From the NCBI RefSeq assembly GCF_020905295.1, contig NZ_JAJJMM010000001.1:3286001-3350000 (forward strand): 64,000 nucleotides of DNA. Direction: 5' to 3'. Below, in pieces: positions 50,097-59,673 of this stretch (position 1 is the stretch's first letter; each line of letters opens with the position of its first letter). The stretch comes from Flavobacterium piscisymbiosum (GTDB taxonomy: Bacteria; Bacteroidota; Bacteroidia; Flavobacteriales; Flavobacteriaceae). Made by a program: the position numbers and the translations under genes. The notes below the pieces were generated by a model. That model had not been told where the DNA came from, did no database searches, and saw nothing but the letters and a program-made list of their open reading frames with translations.

Positions 50097-50777
50097 TTAC
50101 TCCGCTATTTTTTTTAATGCTTTAATGTTTTTAAGCATGATTTTTTTACCTACTAATTCAATCAGATCCAGTTTGTTAAAATCAGATAATAATCTGATAC
50201 AGCTTTCTGTAGCAGTACCTATTATGCCACCCAGTTCTTCCCTTGTAAGTTGAACTTTCAAAGTTTTATCTGCATTTTCACCAAAAGAATCATGCAATTG
50301 CAATAACGTTTCGGCCAAACGTTGTTTTACGGTTTTTTGAACTAAAGCAATTTTGTCATTTTCAGACTCTTTTAAATCTTCACAAACAGATTGCATCAGG
50401 TTCATTGAGAACTGATTGTTATTATTAAAAAAGTGTAAAATTTCAGTTTTAGGAATAAAACAAACTTCCATATCTGCAACTGCTTTGGCAGATAAATTGG
50501 CAGGTTCATTACTAATCATAGAACGTTGACCCAAAAGTTCCCCTGATTGTACCAGTTTTACAATCTGATCTTTTCCGTTTGCACTTAATTTAGAAAGTTT
50601 TCCAACACCATCTTTTATACAAAAAACGCCATTAGTTACTTCACCTTCTTCAAAAATGGATTCTCCTTTTTTAATTTTATAGGTAGTCTTGCTGTTAGCC
50701 AATTTTACAACTTCATCCTTATTAAGTGCTTTAAGAGAAGAAAGCTGTCGTACGATGCATTGATCACATTTATTCAT
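50097..50777 (-). CDS. Crp/Fnr family transcriptional regulator of the cbb3 locus
   Basis: 226 residues. It has an N-terminal CDQC pair, a cyclic-nucleotide-like beta-barrel (KKGESIFEEGEVTNGVFCIKDG, GELLGQRSMIS) and a C-terminal winged HTH (LTREELGGIIGTATESCIRLLSDF). The recognition helix keeps Glu and Arg in the E-S-C-I-R order; FNR has E-T-I-S-R. It stands divergently upstream of ccoI and is the likely binder of the three FNR-like palindromes. Only two N-terminal cysteines exist, so an FNR-type [4Fe-4S] oxygen sensor is possible but not clear. Confidence 0.9.
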   Translation of the reverse strand: MNKCDQCIVRQLSSLKALNKDEVVKLANSKTTYKIKKGESIFEEGEVTNGVFCIKDGVGKLSKLSANGKDQIVKLVQSGELLGQRSMISNEPANLSAKAVADMEVCFIPKTEILHFFNNNNQFSMNLMQSVCEDLKESENDKIALVQKTVKQRLAETLLQLHDSFGENADKTLKVQLTREELGGIIGTATESCIRLLSDFNKLDLIELVGKKIMLKNIKALKKIAE

Positions 50778-50795
50778 GGCAAAAAATATTTATTG

Positions 50796-50803
50796 CAAAA
50801 TTA
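50796..50803 (-). promoter_or_regulatory. -7 element of the Crp/Fnr gene
   Basis: TAATTTTG on the minus strand, 18 bases before the ATG at 50777. No FNR-like palindrome lies near it, so no autoregulation is evident. Confidence 0.5.
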
Positions 50804-50916
50804 ACCAATATTAGCTTTGGTAGGTGCTATTATTCCTGAAAAAAATGCAGAAAAAATATATAATTGTTATTTCCCTGTTTTATTTCGTTAAATTTAGAAT
50901 TCGATTTCACGATAAC

Positions 50917-50930
50917 ATGATAAATATCAT
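50917..50930 (+). promoter_or_regulatory. FNR-like operator upstream of ccoI
   Basis: ATGATA-AA-TATCAT, of the form aTGAT-N4-ATCAt. Its centre (50923.5) is 36.5 bases before the last G of AACATTTG (50953-50960), a one-mismatch -7 box. This is the place for a class II activator site. Confidence 0.75.
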
Positions 50931-50983
50931 TTTTATCGTCTCTAGTTTTTTTAACATTTGTTGTATCAAAAAAAGCAAATTTT

Positions 50984-53371
50984 ATGAGTGAGCAGAGTTG
51001 TTTTCATTGTGGGTTAACCATAGCTAAAAATGAAGAAATCAATTTTGATGAAAAAAAGTTTTGTTGCAACGGATGTAAGACCGTTTACGAAATTTTTAGT
51101 CTTCATGATATGACCTGCTATTATGATTTTGAAAAATCGCCAGGTGCTACTCCGCAAGATATTAAAGGCAAGTATGACTTCTTAGACAATGAAGCAATTT
51201 TATCAAAAGTACTAGAGTTTCAGGAAGGAAATACGGCAATTGTTTCACTAAATATTCCTCATATTCATTGTAGTTCTTGTATTTGGATTCTGGAAAACTT
51301 AAACAGAATTCAACCGGGAATAAGTGTTTCACAAGTTAATTTTCCTGAAAAAAGAGTCCGAATTACATTCAATTCAGATCTCGTTTCCTTAAAAGCTATT
51401 GTTTATCTGCTAAGTTCTATTGGTTATGAACCTTATATTAGTTTAGAAAACTATGAAACAGGAAAAACAAATGTCGATAGAACTTTAACCTATAAATTAG
51501 GTGTTGCTTTTTTCTGTTTTGGAAATATAATGTTGCTGTCTTTTCCGGAATACTTTGAGATCAAAGAATTTTGGCTAGATAATTACAAACCATTTTTTAG
51601 AATTCTAATTTTTATTTTGGCTTTGCCAAGTTTTTTATATTCAGCAAGTGGTTATTATGTTTCGGCTTACAAAAGTATAAAATCAGGAATGCTCAACATT
51701 GATATTCCAATTGCTTTAGGGATAATCGTAATGTTTATTCGAAGTACTTTTGATATTGTAATGAATTACGGATCAGGTTTTTTTGATAGTTTAACGGGAC
51801 TGGTTTTCTTTATGCTTCTCGGAAAAATGTTCCAGATTAAAACGTATAGTTTTTTAAGTTTCGAAAGAGATTTTAAATCTTATTTTCCAATTGCAGTAAC
51901 CAGAATAAATTCAGATACATCAGAAGAAAGTGTTCCAATATATGATGTTCAAAAAGGAAATCGATTATTGATCAGAAATCAGGAATTAATTCCGGTAGAC
52001 GGTATTTTAATTAGTGAGAAAGCCGAAATCGATTATAGTTTTGTAACCGGTGAAGCTATTCCTATTACTAAAAAATCCGGAGATAAAGTTTTTGCCGGCG
52101 GTAAACAAATTGGTAAAGTAATCGAGATGGAAGTGCTGCACTCAGTCTCACAAAGTTATCTTACCCAATTATGGAGTAATGAAATTTTCCAGAAAAATGT
52201 GTTTCAAAAACACAAAACGATTACAGATGCTATAAGCCGTTATTTTACTCCTATATTATTACTAATTGCTTTTGCAGGTTTTGGATATTGGATATTTATT
52301 GATGCCAATACAGCATTTAATGTTTTTACAGCGGTTTTAATTGTTGCCTGCCCTTGTGCATTGGCTCTTACAGCGCCTTTTACCTTCGGAAATATTCTCA
52401 GAATAATGGGAAAACAGAAAATGTATCTGAAAAATGCCTTGGTGATTGAACAATTAGCAAAGGTAGATACTATTGTTTTTGATAAAACAGGAACGATCAC
52501 CACCAACAAAAAATCAAATATTTCATACGAAGGAAACATACTCTCTGAAGAAGATTATATTTTGATAAAGAATGTGCTTAGAGGTTCAAATCATCCACTA
52601 AGCCGTATGCTCTACGACTTTTTATCAGAAACAAATAAGGTTAAAATAGATGATTTTCAGGAAATCACCGGAAAAGGAATTTTGGCTTCAGCCAATAATA
52701 AAGCGATCAAAATTGGTTCTGCTGAATTTGTGGAAAGTCCAGGATTAGATACATCTCAAATTGAAAAAACGGCACTTCATATTAAGATTGATGATATTTA
52801 TTACGGAAAATTTACTTTTCAAAATCAATACCGTGAAGGTTTAGAAAACTTATTTTTTAATTTAAGTAAAACCTATCAAATAAAGGTTCTTTCTGGTGAT
52901 AACGATGGAGAGAGGGCAAGTCTACAATCGATTTTACCTCTGGAAACAGAATTAATTTTTAATCAGAAACCTGAGCAAAAACTTGAGTTTATAAAAAACT
53001 TGCAAGATAAAGGTCAAAATGTAATGATGGTAGGAGATGGATTAAACGATGCAGGAGCATTGGCGCAAAGTAATGTTGGGATTTCTATTTCTGAAAATGT
53101 GAATGTTTTTTCTCCGGCTTGCGATGCTATTTTAGATGCAACTGAATTTTCACGTCTGAATTATTTTTTAAAATTATCCAAAAAATCAATTACAATAATT
53201 AAGATGAGTTTTGTTTTATCGCTGCTTTATAATATTGTTGGACTCTCTTTTGCAGTAACCGGGAACTTACTTCCGTTAGTAGCTGCTATTATTATGCCTT
53301 TAAGTACAATTACAATTGTCAGTTTTGTTACTTTAATGTCTAACTATTTCAGTAATAGTAATTTAAAATGA
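50984..53371 (+). CDS. ccoI: copper-transporting P-type ATPase of cbb3 oxidase assembly
   Basis: 795 residues. N-terminal zinc-ribbon-like part with CFHCGL and CCNGCKTVYEIF, HMA domain with IHCSSCIWILENL near 94-106, eight membrane helices, the CPC motif in VACPCALALTAPF, the phosphorylation site DKTGTITT and the hinge VGDGLNDAGALAQSN. Relatives (CcoI/FixI) export copper for the cbb3 oxidase metal centre. Its position before ccoS and ccoNO, behind an FNR-like site, fits that assignment. Confidence 0.93.
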   Translation: MSEQSCFHCGLTIAKNEEINFDEKKFCCNGCKTVYEIFSLHDMTCYYDFEKSPGATPQDIKGKYDFLDNEAILSKVLEFQEGNTAIVSLNIPHIHCSSCIWILENLNRIQPGISVSQVNFPEKRVRITFNSDLVSLKAIVYLLSSIGYEPYISLENYETGKTNVDRTLTYKLGVAFFCFGNIMLLSFPEYFEIKEFWLDNYKPFFRILIFILALPSFLYSASGYYVSAYKSIKSGMLNIDIPIALGIIVMFIRSTFDIVMNYGSGFFDSLTGLVFFMLLGKMFQIKTYSFLSFERDFKSYFPIAVTRINSDTSEESVPIYDVQKGNRLLIRNQELIPVDGILISEKAEIDYSFVTGEAIPITKKSGDKVFAGGKQIGKVIEMEVLHSVSQSYLTQLWSNEIFQKNVFQKHKTITDAISRYFTPILLLIAFAGFGYWIFIDANTAFNVFTAVLIVACPCALALTAPFTFGNILRIMGKQKMYLKNALVIEQLAKVDTIVFDKTGTITTNKKSNISYEGNILSEEDYILIKNVLRGSNHPLSRMLYDFLSETNKVKIDDFQEITGKGILASANNKAIKIGSAEFVESPGLDTSQIEKTALHIKIDDIYYGKFTFQNQYREGLENLFFNLSKTYQIKVLSGDNDGERASLQSILPLETELIFNQKPEQKLEFIKNLQDKGQNVMMVGDGLNDAGALAQSNVGISISENVNVFSPACDAILDATEFSRLNYFLKLSKKSITIIKMSFVLSLLYNIVGLSFAVTGNLLPLVAAIIMPLSTITIVSFVTLMSNYFSNSNLK

Positions 53372-53422
53372 TTATGAATAGTTTGTTAACTTATTTTTCC
53401 TACATTTATAATTCTTGAAAGC

Positions 53423-53436
53423 ATGATAATTATCAT
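53423..53436 (+). promoter_or_regulatory. FNR-like operator upstream of ccoS-ccoNO
   Basis: ATGATAATTATCAT is a perfect 14-base palindrome (TGAT-AATT-ATCA). Its centre is 36.5 bases before the last G of the -7 box at 53459-53466, the same distance as at ccoI and hemN. Confidence 0.8.
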
Positions 53437-53458
53437 ATTCTAAAAGCCTCTAAACTAG

Positions 53459-53466
53459 TAAATTTG
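53459..53466 (+). promoter_or_regulatory. -7 element of the ccoS operon
   Basis: TAAATTTG, a full match to TAnnTTTG, 19 bases before the ccoS ATG. Confidence 0.65.
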
Positions 53467-53485
53467 TTAACATAAATTTAAGGAT

Positions 53486-53677
53486 ATGAGTGTCATTTAT
53501 CTATTAATATCAGTTAGTATTTTCGTCGCGATTTGTTTTTTTATAGCCTTTATTGTGGCTGTAAAATCAGGACAATATGATGATGATTATACCCCTTCAG
53601 TCAGAATGCTTTTTGACGATGAAACGAAAATTACCTCCCACAATAAAAAATCAACAACAGAAGAAAAACAAGTATAA
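53486..53677 (+). CDS. ccoS: cbb3-type cytochrome oxidase assembly protein CcoS
   Basis: 63 residues with one N-terminal membrane helix (VIYLLISVSIFVAICFFIAFIVAV), then GQYDDDYTPSVRMLFDD, the conserved CcoS tail. CcoS is needed for heme and copper insertion in the cbb3 oxidase. It precedes ccoNO by two bases and is the first gene of the oxidase operon. Confidence 0.93.
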   Translation: MSVIYLLISVSIFVAICFFIAFIVAVKSGQYDDDYTPSVRMLFDDETKITSHNKKSTTEEKQV

Positions 53678-53679
53678 TT

Positions 53680-55866
53680 ATGGAAATGGAACAGTTTTAT
53701 TACGACAACAAAATTGTAAAAAAATTCATTTACGCCACTATTCTCTTTGGAGTAGTAGGTATGTTAGTAGGGCTAACCTTAGCGGTTATGTACCTTTTTC
53801 CCAACATCACAGATGGTATTTCGTGGCTTAGCTACGGCCGCTTAAGACCTTTGCACACCAATGCTGTTATTTTTGCCTTTGTTGGAAATGCTTTTTTTGC
53901 GGGAATGTATTATTCGTTACAGCGATTGTTGAAAGCCAGAATGTTTAGTGATTTTTTAAGTAACCTGCATTTTTGGGGTTGGCAGCTTATTATTGTTGCC
54001 GCAGCCATTACATTGCCTTTAGGTTATACTTCATCAAAAGAATATGCTGAACTCGAATGGCCTATTGATATTGCTATCGCGCTTATTTGGGTAGTAATGG
54101 GGATCAATATGATAGGTACAATGTTGCGTCGTAGAGAACGTCATTTATATGTAGCGATTTGGTTTTATCTGGCCACATTTGTTACCGTAGCCGTTTTACA
54201 TATTTTTAATAATATCGAAATTCCGGTATCAGCATTAAAAAGTTATTCTGTTTACGCGGGTGTTCAGGATGCGTTGGTGCAATGGTGGTATGGACATAAT
54301 GCAGTTGCATTTTTCCTTACAACTCCATTTTTAGGTCTAATGTATTACTTCATTCCAAAGGTTGCAAACCGTCCAGTTTACTCATATAGATTATCTATTA
54401 TTCACTTTTGGTCTTTGATTTTTATTTATATCTGGGCAGGTCCACACCATTTATTATATTCAGCTTTACCAAACTGGGCTCAAAATTTAGGAGTTGCATT
54501 TTCTGTAATGCTTATTGCTCCGTCTTGGGGAGGTATGATCAACGGACTTTTAACATTAAGAGGTGCCTGGGATAAAGTGCGTGAAGAACCAGTTTTAAAA
54601 TTCTTTGTGGTAGCCATTACTGGTTACGGAATGGCGACTTTTGAAGGTCCGATGCTTTCTCTAAAAAATGTGAATGCTATCGCGCATTATACTGACTGGA
54701 TCGTTGCTCACGTACACGTTGGTGCATTAGCCTGGAACGGATTTATGTCTTTTGGTATTATTTATTGGTTGATTCCAAGAATGACAAAAAGCACATTGTT
54801 TTCAAAAAAATTAGCAAATTTCCATTTCTGGATCGGTACGTTAGGTATCATTTTATATACTTTACCAATGTACGTGGCAGGTTTTCAACAAGCCTCAATG
54901 TGGAAACAGTTTAATCCTGATGGTACATTAACTTATGGTAATTTCCTTGAAACAGTTACGGCAATCATGCCATTATACTGGATGAGAGCAATAGGAGGTA
55001 CTTTGTATCTTGTAGGAATGCTGACATTAGTTTACAATATTATCATGACCGTAAGAGCGGGTAATACTATTGAAGATGAATTAGCACAGGCTCCGGCTTT
55101 ACAAAGAATAAGCACCGGAAGATTAAAAGGTGAAAAATTCCATACCTGGTTAGAAAGAAGACCAATTCAGTTAACCATTTTAGCAACAATTGCCATTTTA
55201 ATTGGAGGTATTATTCAGATTGTGCCAACTATTATGGTGAAGTCGAACATACCAACTATTTCCAGTGTTAAGCCTTATACACCTTTGGAACTTGAAGGAC
55301 GTGATTTATATATTAGAGAAGGTTGTGTGGGATGTCACTCGCAATCCGTACGTCCTTTTAGAAGTGAAGTAGAGCGTTACGGACCACAATCAAAAGCTGG
55401 TGAGTTTGTATACGATCACCCATTCCTTTGGGGATCAAAACGTACAGGTCCTGATTTATTGAGAGTAGGAGGAAAATATAATGACAATTGGCATTTTAAT
55501 CACTTCTGGAATCCGCAAAGTATTTCTGCAGGTTCGATTATGCCGGGTTACAAATGGTTGTTTGATAATGAGCCAATGGATATCTCTTTAACTCAAAAGA
55601 AAATGCAAGCCATGGTTACTCTTGGAGTTCCTTATACAGAAGCTGAAGTAGCAAATGCTCAAAAAACATTGAGAGCTCAGGCTATCGCAATCGAAAAGAA
55701 CTTAGAAAACGATCCTGACTTTGTAAAAAGTTATGAAGAAAGTAAGAAAAAAGCAGCTGCAAAAGGCGAAAAATTTGTTCCTATGAACGAGAGAGAAATT
55801 GTTGCCTTGATTGCTTATATACAAAGACTTGGAACTGATATAAAAGTAAAAGAGACTTCTAAATAA
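53680..55866 (+). CDS. ccoN: cbb3-type cytochrome c oxidase, fused subunits I and II (CcoN-CcoO)
   Basis: 728 residues. Residues ~1-480 are CcoN: about 12 membrane helices with heme and copper histidines (LHTNAVIFAFVGN near 59-71, QWWYGHNAVAFFLT, GPHHLLY, WIVAHVHVGALAWNG). Residues ~480-728 are CcoO: one membrane anchor and a mono-heme c domain with CVGCH (Cys549, Cys552, His553) and GPDLLRVGGKYNDNWH. In proteobacteria these are two proteins; the fusion is typical of Bacteroidota. It is the catalytic core of the high-affinity terminal oxidase. Confidence 0.95.
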   Translation: MEMEQFYYDNKIVKKFIYATILFGVVGMLVGLTLAVMYLFPNITDGISWLSYGRLRPLHTNAVIFAFVGNAFFAGMYYSLQRLLKARMFSDFLSNLHFWGWQLIIVAAAITLPLGYTSSKEYAELEWPIDIAIALIWVVMGINMIGTMLRRRERHLYVAIWFYLATFVTVAVLHIFNNIEIPVSALKSYSVYAGVQDALVQWWYGHNAVAFFLTTPFLGLMYYFIPKVANRPVYSYRLSIIHFWSLIFIYIWAGPHHLLYSALPNWAQNLGVAFSVMLIAPSWGGMINGLLTLRGAWDKVREEPVLKFFVVAITGYGMATFEGPMLSLKNVNAIAHYTDWIVAHVHVGALAWNGFMSFGIIYWLIPRMTKSTLFSKKLANFHFWIGTLGIILYTLPMYVAGFQQASMWKQFNPDGTLTYGNFLETVTAIMPLYWMRAIGGTLYLVGMLTLVYNIIMTVRAGNTIEDELAQAPALQRISTGRLKGEKFHTWLERRPIQLTILATIAILIGGIIQIVPTIMVKSNIPTISSVKPYTPLELEGRDLYIREGCVGCHSQSVRPFRSEVERYGPQSKAGEFVYDHPFLWGSKRTGPDLLRVGGKYNDNWHFNHFWNPQSISAGSIMPGYKWLFDNEPMDISLTQKKMQAMVTLGVPYTEAEVANAQKTLRAQAIAIEKNLENDPDFVKSYEESKKKAAAKGEKFVPMNEREIVALIAYIQRLGTDIKVKETSK

Positions 55867-55873
55867 CAACATT

Positions 55874-56068
55874 ATGTTTGAACAAATAAAACACAATATG
55901 GAGACTATTTCGGGTATTGAAGTATACCCGATAGTTTCTCTCCTGATATTCTTTTTCTTTTTTGTAGGATTAGGCTTTTGGGTATTTACATATGGAAAAG
56001 AAAAGATTAAGGAAATGAGTGAGATACCTTTAGATGAAGGGAATAGTATAATTTCAAAAGATAATTAA
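55874..56068 (+). CDS. ccoQ: small cbb3 oxidase subunit CcoQ/FixQ-like
   Basis: 64 residues. One membrane helix (VYPIVSLLIFFFFFVGLGFW) followed by a charged tail (VFTYGKEKIKEMSEIPLDE). Size, topology and position between ccoNO and ccoP match CcoQ/FixQ, although sequence identity with proteobacterial CcoQ is weak. Two bases separate it from ccoP. Confidence 0.85.
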   Translation: MFEQIKHNMETISGIEVYPIVSLLIFFFFFVGLGFWVFTYGKEKIKEMSEIPLDEGNSIISKDN

Positions 56069-56069
56069 A

Positions 56070-57008
56070 ATGAAAAAGTTTTTCCCAGTATATGTAAGAG
56101 TACCGCTGATTTTTTTCATCGTGTTTGGTTTAATGGAATATTTTATAGATTCAGGCGATAGACCTGCATTTATAAAATATCCAATGGTTTCGGTTTTTTT
56201 GTTTGTTTTTCTTTTTATTTTGATCGCGATCGAAGTTACATTAAGTGCAGTTGATCGCGTTATGTACGAATTGATGTCGCCGGAAGAAAAGGCGAAACTG
56301 GAATATGAAAATAGCCTGAGTTTAACAGAAAGTACCTGGTATAAGGACTTAATGCAGAAGCTTACTAAAACCCAACCTATAGAAAAAGAAGGTGACTTGC
56401 TGATGGATCATGATTATGACGGAATCAAGGAGTTAGATAATAATTTACCGCCGTGGTGGGTGTATTTATTCTATATCTGTATTGTTTTTGGAGTAGTTTA
56501 TTTTGCCCGTTATGAAATTTTTGGTGGAGATGATCAGGAGATGGAGCTTAAAAAAGAAATGGCTCAGGCAAAAATTGATGTAGATGAATACCTAAAAACA
56601 GCACCGGATTTAATGGATGAAAAAACAGTTGTTTTATTAACAGATCCTGAAAATCTGGCAACAGGTAAAGAAATATTTACAACCAATTGTGCTGCATGTC
56701 ACCGTGCCGATGCTGGAGGGCAAATTGGGCCAAACCTTACCGATAATCATTGGATTTTGGGCGGAGGAATTAAAAATCTTTTCCATACTATAACTAATGG
56801 AGGTCGTGACGGAAAAGGGATGATTGCCTGGAAAGGAACATTAAAACCAAAAGAAATTCAAAAAGTAGCAAGTTATATTTTATCCTTACAAGGAAGTAAT
56901 CCAAAAGATCCAAAAGAAGCAGAAGGCGAAATTTGGGTCGATGAAACTGCTCCAACAAAAGATACCACAGCAAGTACTGCTAAAGATAGTACTGAAGTTA
57001 AAAAATAA
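56070..57008 (+). CDS. ccoP: cbb3-type cytochrome c oxidase subunit III, mono-heme
   Basis: 312 residues. Two membrane segments at the start, then a third near 130-150 preceded by the CcoP signature DGIKELDNNLPPWWVYLFYI. A single heme c site, CAACH (Cys207, Cys210, His211), is followed by GPNLTDNHWILGGG and MIAWKGTLKPKEIQKVASYIL, whose Met is the sixth ligand. Proteobacterial CcoP carries two hemes; this one has one. The C-terminus is a Thr/Ser/Lys-rich tail. It passes electrons to CcoNO. Confidence 0.93.
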   Translation: MKKFFPVYVRVPLIFFIVFGLMEYFIDSGDRPAFIKYPMVSVFLFVFLFILIAIEVTLSAVDRVMYELMSPEEKAKLEYENSLSLTESTWYKDLMQKLTKTQPIEKEGDLLMDHDYDGIKELDNNLPPWWVYLFYICIVFGVVYFARYEIFGGDDQEMELKKEMAQAKIDVDEYLKTAPDLMDEKTVVLLTDPENLATGKEIFTTNCAACHRADAGGQIGPNLTDNHWILGGGIKNLFHTITNGGRDGKGMIAWKGTLKPKEIQKVASYILSLQGSNPKDPKEAEGEIWVDETAPTKDTTASTAKDSTEVKK

Positions 57009-57020
57009 TTACAATACATC

Positions 57021-58439
57021 ATGTCAAATTTACCAGACGAAGCTTTTAGAGATACCATCGGAACTATTGATGAAGGAGGTAATCGAAAATTTATTTTTCC
57101 TAAAAAACCGTCTGGTAAATTCTATGAGTATAGAAAAATAGTTAGTTACATCTTATTAGCTATTTTAATTGCCAATCCTTTTATAAAAGTAAATGGAAAC
57201 CAATTTATGATGTTCAATGTTTTAGAACGTCGTTTTAATATTTTTGGTTTTCCATTTTGGCCGCAGGATTTTTATCTTTTCGTAATCTCAATGCTCGTGG
57301 GTATTGTTTTTATTCTTTTGTTTACAGTTGTATTTGGTCGTATATTCTGTGGATGGATTTGTCCGCAGACTATTTTTTTAGAAATGGTATTTCGCCGAAT
57401 TGAATATTGGATTGATGGTGATCGTGGCGCTCAAATGCGATTAGCAAGACAAGAATGGAATTCGGAAAAAATTAGAAAAAGAGTAACTAAATGGACGGTC
57501 TTTTTTCTGATATCGTTTGGTATTGCAAATGTATTTCTGGCCTATTTAGTAGGAAGTGACCAATTGTTTTTGATGGTTGAACAAGGACCTATTGAGCAAG
57601 CTAGCAACTTTATTGCACTGCTAATTTTTACAGGAGTTTTCTATTTTGTTTTTGTTTGGTTTCGGGAACAGGTTTGTATTATTGCTTGTCCGTACGGAAG
57701 ATTGCAAGGAGTACTTTTAGATGATAAATCGATTAATGTAGCTTATGATTTTGTACGAGGAGAAAAAGAAGCCGGTCGTGCAAAATTCAATAAAAAAGAA
57801 GATAGACCAACTACCGGAAAAGGAGATTGTATAGATTGTCATCAGTGTGTTCATGTTTGCCCAATGGGAATTGATATTAGAAACGGAACACAGCTGGAAT
57901 GTACTAATTGTACTGCTTGCATTGATGAGTGTGATACCATTATGGAAAGTGTTGGTTTGCCAAAAGGTTTAATTCGATACGCTTCTGAAGATGAAATTAC
58001 GAAGAAAGCACCTTTTAAATTTACAGCAAGAATGAAAGGTTATACAGCCGTTTTATTCATTTTATTAAGTGTTTTTGTAGGGATGTTATTTTTGAGAACC
58101 GAAGTTCAGGCTGTTGTTTTACGCTTGCCGGGACAATTGTTTCAGCATAAAGGTGATATGATCAGTAATGTTTATACTTATAAGATCGTTAACAAAACAA
58201 TGAAAGATTACCACGATATTCATTTTGAATTAATAGATCAAAAAGGAAATATTAAAAATGTTGGTAAACAGCATTTTAAAGTCTTAAAAGAAGGGATTTC
58301 GCAAGGAACATTATTTATAGAGATTGATCAGGCTCTTTTGGAAAGTGATAAAACCAAAGTTCAAATTGGAGTTTATAATGGAAAAGAATTGCTTGAAACC
58401 ACAACAACTAATTTTTTAGGCCCACGAAGTTTTAATTAA
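57021..58439 (+). CDS. ccoG: cytochrome c oxidase accessory protein CcoG (FixG/RdxA)
   Basis: 472 residues. Five membrane segments, the conserved FGRIFCGWICPQTIFLEMVFRRIEYWIDGD segment, then two [4Fe-4S] ferredoxin motifs, CIDCHQCVHVCPMGIDIR and CTNCTACIDECD. A periplasmic Ig-like C-terminal domain (HFKVLKEGISQGTLFIE) follows. CcoG reduces copper for delivery to the cbb3 oxidase. It starts 12 bases after ccoP. Confidence 0.95.
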   Translation: MSNLPDEAFRDTIGTIDEGGNRKFIFPKKPSGKFYEYRKIVSYILLAILIANPFIKVNGNQFMMFNVLERRFNIFGFPFWPQDFYLFVISMLVGIVFILLFTVVFGRIFCGWICPQTIFLEMVFRRIEYWIDGDRGAQMRLARQEWNSEKIRKRVTKWTVFFLISFGIANVFLAYLVGSDQLFLMVEQGPIEQASNFIALLIFTGVFYFVFVWFREQVCIIACPYGRLQGVLLDDKSINVAYDFVRGEKEAGRAKFNKKEDRPTTGKGDCIDCHQCVHVCPMGIDIRNGTQLECTNCTACIDECDTIMESVGLPKGLIRYASEDEITKKAPFKFTARMKGYTAVLFILLSVFVGMLFLRTEVQAVVLRLPGQLFQHKGDMISNVYTYKIVNKTMKDYHDIHFELIDQKGNIKNVGKQHFKVLKEGISQGTLFIEIDQALLESDKTKVQIGVYNGKELLETTTTNFLGPRSFN

Positions 58440-58451
58440 AAATATAGTATT

Positions 58452-58901
58452 ATGAAAATAAATTGGGGAACAGGAATTGTCATAGCATTTGCATTGTTTA
58501 TGTCTTTTATTTTATATTTTGTTTTTGAAGTTCAGTCTAATAGTAAATACGACAATGATTTGGTTGTTGAAGAATACTATAAACACGATTCGCATTTTCA
58601 GGATGAAATGGCCCGAATTCAAAATGCTCATGATTTACAACAAAAACCGTCTATCGTTTATACTGAAAATGGTGTAAAAGTAGCTTTTCCCGCAACTTTT
58701 GAAAATGATAAAGTAAAGGGAAATATATTGTTATACAGACCATCAAATAAAAAATTTGATTTTGATACACAAATTGCTTTAACCAATTCATCATTACTTA
58801 TTCCACAAAAGAAATTGATTAAAGGACGTTGGGATGTTAATATGGAATGGGAATATAAGGGCACAAAATACCTGTCCAAAGAAGTGATTTATGTAAATTG
58901 A
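58452..58901 (+). CDS. ccoH: FixH/CcoH family protein
   Basis: 149 residues. N-terminal membrane anchor (WGTGIVIAFALFMSFILYFVF), then DNDLVVEEYYKHDSHFQDEM, the FixH signature, and a small beta-domain (LLYRPSNKKFDFDTQI, KGRWDVNMEWEYKG). FixH helps cbb3 oxidase assembly. It is 12 bases after ccoG in the same operon. Confidence 0.9.
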   Translation: MKINWGTGIVIAFALFMSFILYFVFEVQSNSKYDNDLVVEEYYKHDSHFQDEMARIQNAHDLQQKPSIVYTENGVKVAFPATFENDKVKGNILLYRPSNKKFDFDTQIALTNSSLLIPQKKLIKGRWDVNMEWEYKGTKYLSKEVIYVN

Positions 58902-58971
58902 TATGTTGTTTTAAAGAGATATTCTTTCTGTTATAACGTATTCATTTGATAAAAGAAAAATTAAAATAGAT

Positions 58972-59673
58972 ATGCTCTACTCAGCTTTCATATTAGGTTT
59001 AATTAGTAGTTTACACTGTATAGGAATGTGCGGTCCAATAGCTATGATGTTACCTGTAGATCAGCAAAATGATGCTAAAAAAGTAACACAGATCATTACA
59101 TATCATTTAGGAAGATTAACTGCTTATGCCACAATTGGATTAATTTTTGGATTATTGGGAAGAGGATTTTTTCTGGCTGGTTTGCAGCAAAAGATGTCTA
59201 TTTTTATTGGCCTGGCGATGATTCTTGTGGTTTTGATTCCGGAGAAAGTTTTTTCAAAGTATAATTTTTCAAAACCGGTTTATAAAATTATTTCCAGAGT
59301 AAAATCAAGTTTAGGAAATCAATTTAAAAAGAAAACCTATAAATCTCTTTTTACAATAGGATTATTAAATGGTTTTTTGCCTTGCGGAATGGTGTATGTA
59401 GCGCTATTTGGCGCAATTGCCATGCAAAGTGCAGGCTTTGGAGTTTTGTATATGATTTTGTTTGGATTGGGAACAATTCCTTTAATGACAGTGGTTGTTT
59501 ATGTACATTCATTAATAAAATTGCCTTTCAGAAATAAAATCCAAAAGGCAATTCCGTATGTAGCTGTAGTAATTGGTGTTTTATTTATCCTTAGAGGACT
59601 GGGATTAGGAATTTCTTATATTTCTCCTTCAAATATGAGTTTGTTTGTACAAGGAACTCCTAATTGTCATTAA
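58972..59673 (+). CDS. sulfite exporter TauE/SafE-like membrane protein (cbb3 locus)
   Basis: 233 residues, about six helices. GLISSLHCIGMCGPIAMML near residues 9-27 carries the CxxxC metal-like motif, and NGFLPCGMVYVALFGAIAM repeats the pattern in the second half. This UreH/DsbD-like branch of the SafE family often sits at the end of cco operons and probably handles copper or reductant for the oxidase. It overlaps the convergent hemN stop by four bases. Confidence 0.88.
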   Translation: MLYSAFILGLISSLHCIGMCGPIAMMLPVDQQNDAKKVTQIITYHLGRLTAYATIGLIFGLLGRGFFLAGLQQKMSIFIGLAMILVVLIPEKVFSKYNFSKPVYKIISRVKSSLGNQFKKKTYKSLFTIGLLNGFLPCGMVYVALFGAIAMQSAGFGVLYMILFGLGTIPLMTVVVYVHSLIKLPFRNKIQKAIPYVAVVIGVLFILRGLGLGISYISPSNMSLFVQGTPNCH

